This document shows positions 61,843 through 64,000 of a DNA stretch of 64,000 nucleotides, piece after piece. The translations under genes and the position numbers were made by a program. The notes beneath the pieces are model-generated. The model was not told the origin of the DNA. It worked only from the letters and a program-made list of their open reading frames with translations, and did no database searches. Numbering within the stretch: position 1 is the stretch's first letter; each line of letters opens with the position of its first letter. The stretch spans positions 2,832,001-2,896,000 of the forward strand of contig NZ_CP042593.1 of NCBI RefSeq assembly GCF_007995155.1, given 5' to 3'. Origin of the DNA: Cytobacillus dafuensis. Lineage in GTDB: Bacteria; Bacillota; Bacilli; Bacillales; Cytobacillaceae.

Positions 61843-62459
61843 AATACTTCCTCCTTAAGTTTTTTAGCCCTTTCTATAAAGCCATTTATTTTTGCTATAT
61901 CCTTTTTTCCATTTGTTTCAACCCCACTGCTGACATCGACCATGTGTGGGTCGGTTATTTCAATGGCTCTCAAAATATTTTCACTCGTTAAACCGCCAGC
62001 AAGTATGATTTTCTTCCCCTCTAATTGAACATTGTTAAGAATGCTCCAATCAAAGGCGACTCCGTTTCCTCCATGGTATTTGCCTCTCGGACTGTCCAAT
62101 AGAAAATATTCACATGAGAAATGTTTCATTTGCTGTAAATCAGCGGTTGTTTTGATGCTTAACGCTTTTATCACTGGGTTAGTAAACTGTGTGCAAAATT
62201 CAGGTGTTTCATCTCCATGAAGCTGAATGACATTAATGCCAGTTTCATTCACTATATTTTGAATAACTTCCACTACCTCATTTACAAACACTCCAACCTT
62301 TAATACTTTTTTGGGTAGCTGTAAGATGATTTTTTTTGCCATTTCGGGAGATATTCTTCTTTTGCTATCAGCAAATACAAAACCTATTGCATCCGCTCCA
62401 GATTGGACGGCAAATAATGCCGTTTCGAGATCTGTAATGCCACAAATTTTTACTTTCAT
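61839..62459 (-). CDS. trpF: Phosphoribosylanthranilate isomerase
   Basis: TIM-barrel isomerase of 206 aa. The catalytic Cys is in KVKICGIT and the Asp in [26 protein letters not shown] forms the phosphate site. Located between trpC and trpB as expected. Confidence 0.96.
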   Translation of the reverse strand: MKVKICGITDLETALFAVQSGADAIGFVFADSKRRISPEMAKKIILQLPKKVLKVGVFVNEVVEVIQNIVNETGINVIQLHGDETPEFCTQFTNPVIKALSIKTTADLQQMKHFSCEYFLLDSPRGKYHGGNGVAFDWSILNNVQLEGKKIILAGGLTSENILRAIEITDPHMVDVSSGVETNGKKDIAKINGFIERAKKLKEEVL

Positions 62460-62487
62460 TTGTCCTACACCTCTTTTGAAATGCTAT

Positions 62488-63261
62488 TCAATAATTTTTC
62501 ATTTCACTTATTAATGATTCTAAGTTACTCGCTTGCATAAAAGCCTCACCAACGAGAATCCCATTCACACCAGCATTTATCACTCTTTGGACATCCTTTT
62601 TAGTTCTAATGCCACTCTCACTAATAAGAAAGGCACCAGCTCTTTTGATTTTAGGGCCAAGTCTCTCTGTCACCGCCAAATCAACTGTAAATGTTTTTAA
62701 ATCTCGATTATTTACTCCAATTATTCTTGCACCAGCCTGTAGAGCTTTATAAAGCTCATCCTCGTTATGAACCTCCATTAGCACTTCCATCCCATTGTTA
62801 ACTGCAAAAGTGTAAAGCTCCTTTAATCTTCCTTCATTTAGTGCAGCTGCGATTAATAGGATTATATTAGCTCCTGCAGATTTCGCCTTTACAATCTGAA
62901 CCTCATCAATGATAAAATCTTTACACAAAACTGGGGCATTAACCGCTTCTCGAATAGAATTTAGATCTGCGAAGCTTCCTTTAAAAAATGGTGTATCGGT
63001 TAATACAGAAATTGCATCTGCGCCATATTTAATATAGGAAAGGGCTTGGGAAACAGGATCTAATTCGGTGTTAATATCTCCTTTTGATGGAGACGCCCTC
63101 TTGAATTCTGCAATAATCGCTATTTCTTTGCCTGTTTGTAGCCGCTCCAAGAAGGAGCATTTCTTTCTTGAAGGGGAATTAGGCACGACCAACGCTTCCT
63201 TTTTCAGTGTTAAAATTTCATGTTTTTTTTGCTCTAAAATTTTATCAAGAATTGTCGCCAT
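62488..63261 (-). CDS. trpC: Indole-3-glycerol phosphate synthase
   Basis: TIM-barrel enzyme of 257 aa. IAEFKRASPSKGDI carries the catalytic Lys-Ser region, and LCKDFIIDEVQI, VLMEVHNEDEL, GVNNRDLKTF and ISESGIRTKKDVQ follow in standard order. Starts directly after the trpD stop. Confidence 0.97.
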   Translation of the reverse strand: MATILDKILEQKKHEILTLKKEALVVPNSPSRKKCSFLERLQTGKEIAIIAEFKRASPSKGDINTELDPVSQALSYIKYGADAISVLTDTPFFKGSFADLNSIREAVNAPVLCKDFIIDEVQIVKAKSAGANIILLIAAALNEGRLKELYTFAVNNGMEVLMEVHNEDELYKALQAGARIIGVNNRDLKTFTVDLAVTERLGPKIKRAGAFLISESGIRTKKDVQRVINAGVNGILVGEAFMQASNLESLISEMKNY

Positions 63262-64000
63262 TTAGATCACCCCCTGCTGGGAGGATTGACTTAATTTTAT
63301 TAGCAGTTCAAGTTTTTCCAATGCCACACCAGAGTCGATAACCTCTTCCGCAATTTTTACACCTTGTTGGATCGTTCGTGCCTTCCCGCCTGTAAAAATG
63401 CCAATCCCAGCATTAAGAAGGACTGTGTCTCTGAACGCACCCTTTTCCCCCTTTAAAACCTTCAGCAAAATTTCAGCGTTATCTTTTGAATCTCCACCTC
63501 TAATGGCATCATTTGTGTAAGTAGGCAATCCAACATCATTCGGATGCAGAATTTTCTCTGTGATTGTTCCATTTTCAAGAATAGCAAGATGATTATCGCC
63601 TTGAAGAGATGCTTCATCCATATATCCAGCACCATTCAAAACGATTGCTCGTTTTCTGCCCAGTGTTTTTAATACTTCAGCAAATATCGCTGTCATATCT
63701 CTGCGATAAATACCCAGCACCTGTGATTCCAACCTGACTGGATTTGTAAGCGGACCGATTAAATTGAAGGTTGTCGGAATCCTTAAATCATTCCTTACCT
63801 TCATAATTTTTTTGATACGTGGATGAACATTTGGAGCGAATAAAAAGGCGATTCCAATATCCTCGAGGATTTCTTCTATTCTTTCTGGTGACAAATTCAA
63901 GTTCATTCCGATATGCTCTAAAACATCTGCACTCCCCGTCCTGCTTGTTATGCTCCTGTTTCCATGTTTGGCCACTGGGATTCCGGCTCCTGCTATAACA
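63262..64000 (-). CDS. trpD: Anthranilate phosphoribosyltransferase, 5' end beyond window
   Basis: C-terminal 245 residues of TrpD. VIAGAGIPVAKHGNRSITSRTGSADVLE holds the PRPP- and anthranilate-binding loop, FAPNVHPRIKKIMKVRNDLRIPTTFNLIGPLTNP the active-site region. The frame stays open to the window end, so the true start lies outside. Leads the visible trpDCFBA run; trpE should lie beyond. Confidence 0.96.
   Translation of the reverse strand, partial: VIAGAGIPVAKHGNRSITSRTGSADVLEHIGMNLNLSPERIEEILEDIGIAFLFAPNVHPRIKKIMKVRNDLRIPTTFNLIGPLTNPVRLESQVLGIYRRDMTAIFAEVLKTLGRKRAIVLNGAGYMDEASLQGDNHLAILENGTITEKILHPNDVGLPTYTNDAIRGGDSKDNAEILLKVLKGEKGAFRDTVLLNAGIGIFTGGKARTIQQGVKIAEEVIDSGVALEKLELLIKLSQSSQQGVI

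Overview
The window looks like chromosomal DNA of a low-GC, endospore-forming Bacillaceae bacterium. The evidence is the AT-rich sequence, strong AGGAGG-type ribosome binding sites, CwlO-like, YtrA/YtrB-like and DUF421/DUF1657 spore-type proteins, a heterocycloanthracin-type peptide cluster and a trp operon of Bacillus layout. Most genes lie on the minus strand. No rRNA or tRNA gene was seen.

Layout. Positions 1-1849 hold the 5' part of a type III CRISPR cas10 gene that keeps the GGDD cyclase motif but has no N-terminal HD nuclease motif. A possible two-repeat CRISPR remnant lies at 2470-2577. Then come an enolase-superfamily MenC/N-acylamino acid racemase with a flavin reductase (2.6-4.3 kb), a small zinc-ribbon protein, and a c-di-GMP block (4.8-7.5 kb). 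That block is a GAF-GGDEF cyclase behind a c-di-GMP-I riboswitch with its own terminator, plus an HD-GYP protein. A P1-family peptidase follows. At 9.2-15.3 kb is a complete-looking azole RiPP cluster of the heterocycloanthracin/sonorensin type: precursor, ThiF-like protein, YcaO cyclodehydratase and SagB-type dehydrogenase. Next are a secreted M14 peptidase, a molybdopterin oxidoreductase, a TerC-type membrane protein and a PAS-GGDEF-EAL protein.

Positions 22.5-29.5 kb are accessory in character: gene scraps, two GNAT acetyltransferases, a group II intron of about 2.5 kb, a TGT/DpdA-fold protein, a lipoprotein coupled to a micro-ORF, and an SOS-type promoter facing a broken yolD-like gene. 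Positions 29.6-35.4 kb hold a catabolic operon (TRAP transporter, HMG-CoA-lyase-like enzyme, class III CoA-transferase, GntR regulator). Then follow pssA, two tandem hairpin elements, an acyl-CoA synthetase, an Excalibur protein and a YtrA-type regulator/ABC transporter/ECF sigma operon.

At 42.9-45.0 kb a formate dehydrogenase is interrupted by an in-frame UGA exactly at the active-site selenocysteine position. It is followed at the E. coli fdhF spacing by a SECIS-like hairpin with a GGUCU loop, so I read it as one selenoprotein gene. A perfect nine-copy 20-bp tandem repeat lies just past its terminator. Further on are malate synthase G with an IclR regulator, a CwlO-like hydrolase, a DUF1657-DUF1657-DUF421 operon, a nitrilase with two GNATs, a ThrE-type exporter pair, chrA, small membrane proteins, a DinB-fold protein and trpDCFBA (trpD is cut by the window edge).

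Several palindromic intergenic elements recur or stand out: a 190-247 bp element with terminal inverted repeats (8734, 48430), a roughly 140-nt hairpin element in three copies (14.75, 36.36 and 36.54 kb), a 110-bp long hairpin (50.67 kb) and a double hairpin (54.66 kb). The best candidates for a second look are the selenocysteine formate dehydrogenase, the CFGFGS-repeat azole peptide, the self-sensing c-di-GMP switch and the TGT-fold protein.
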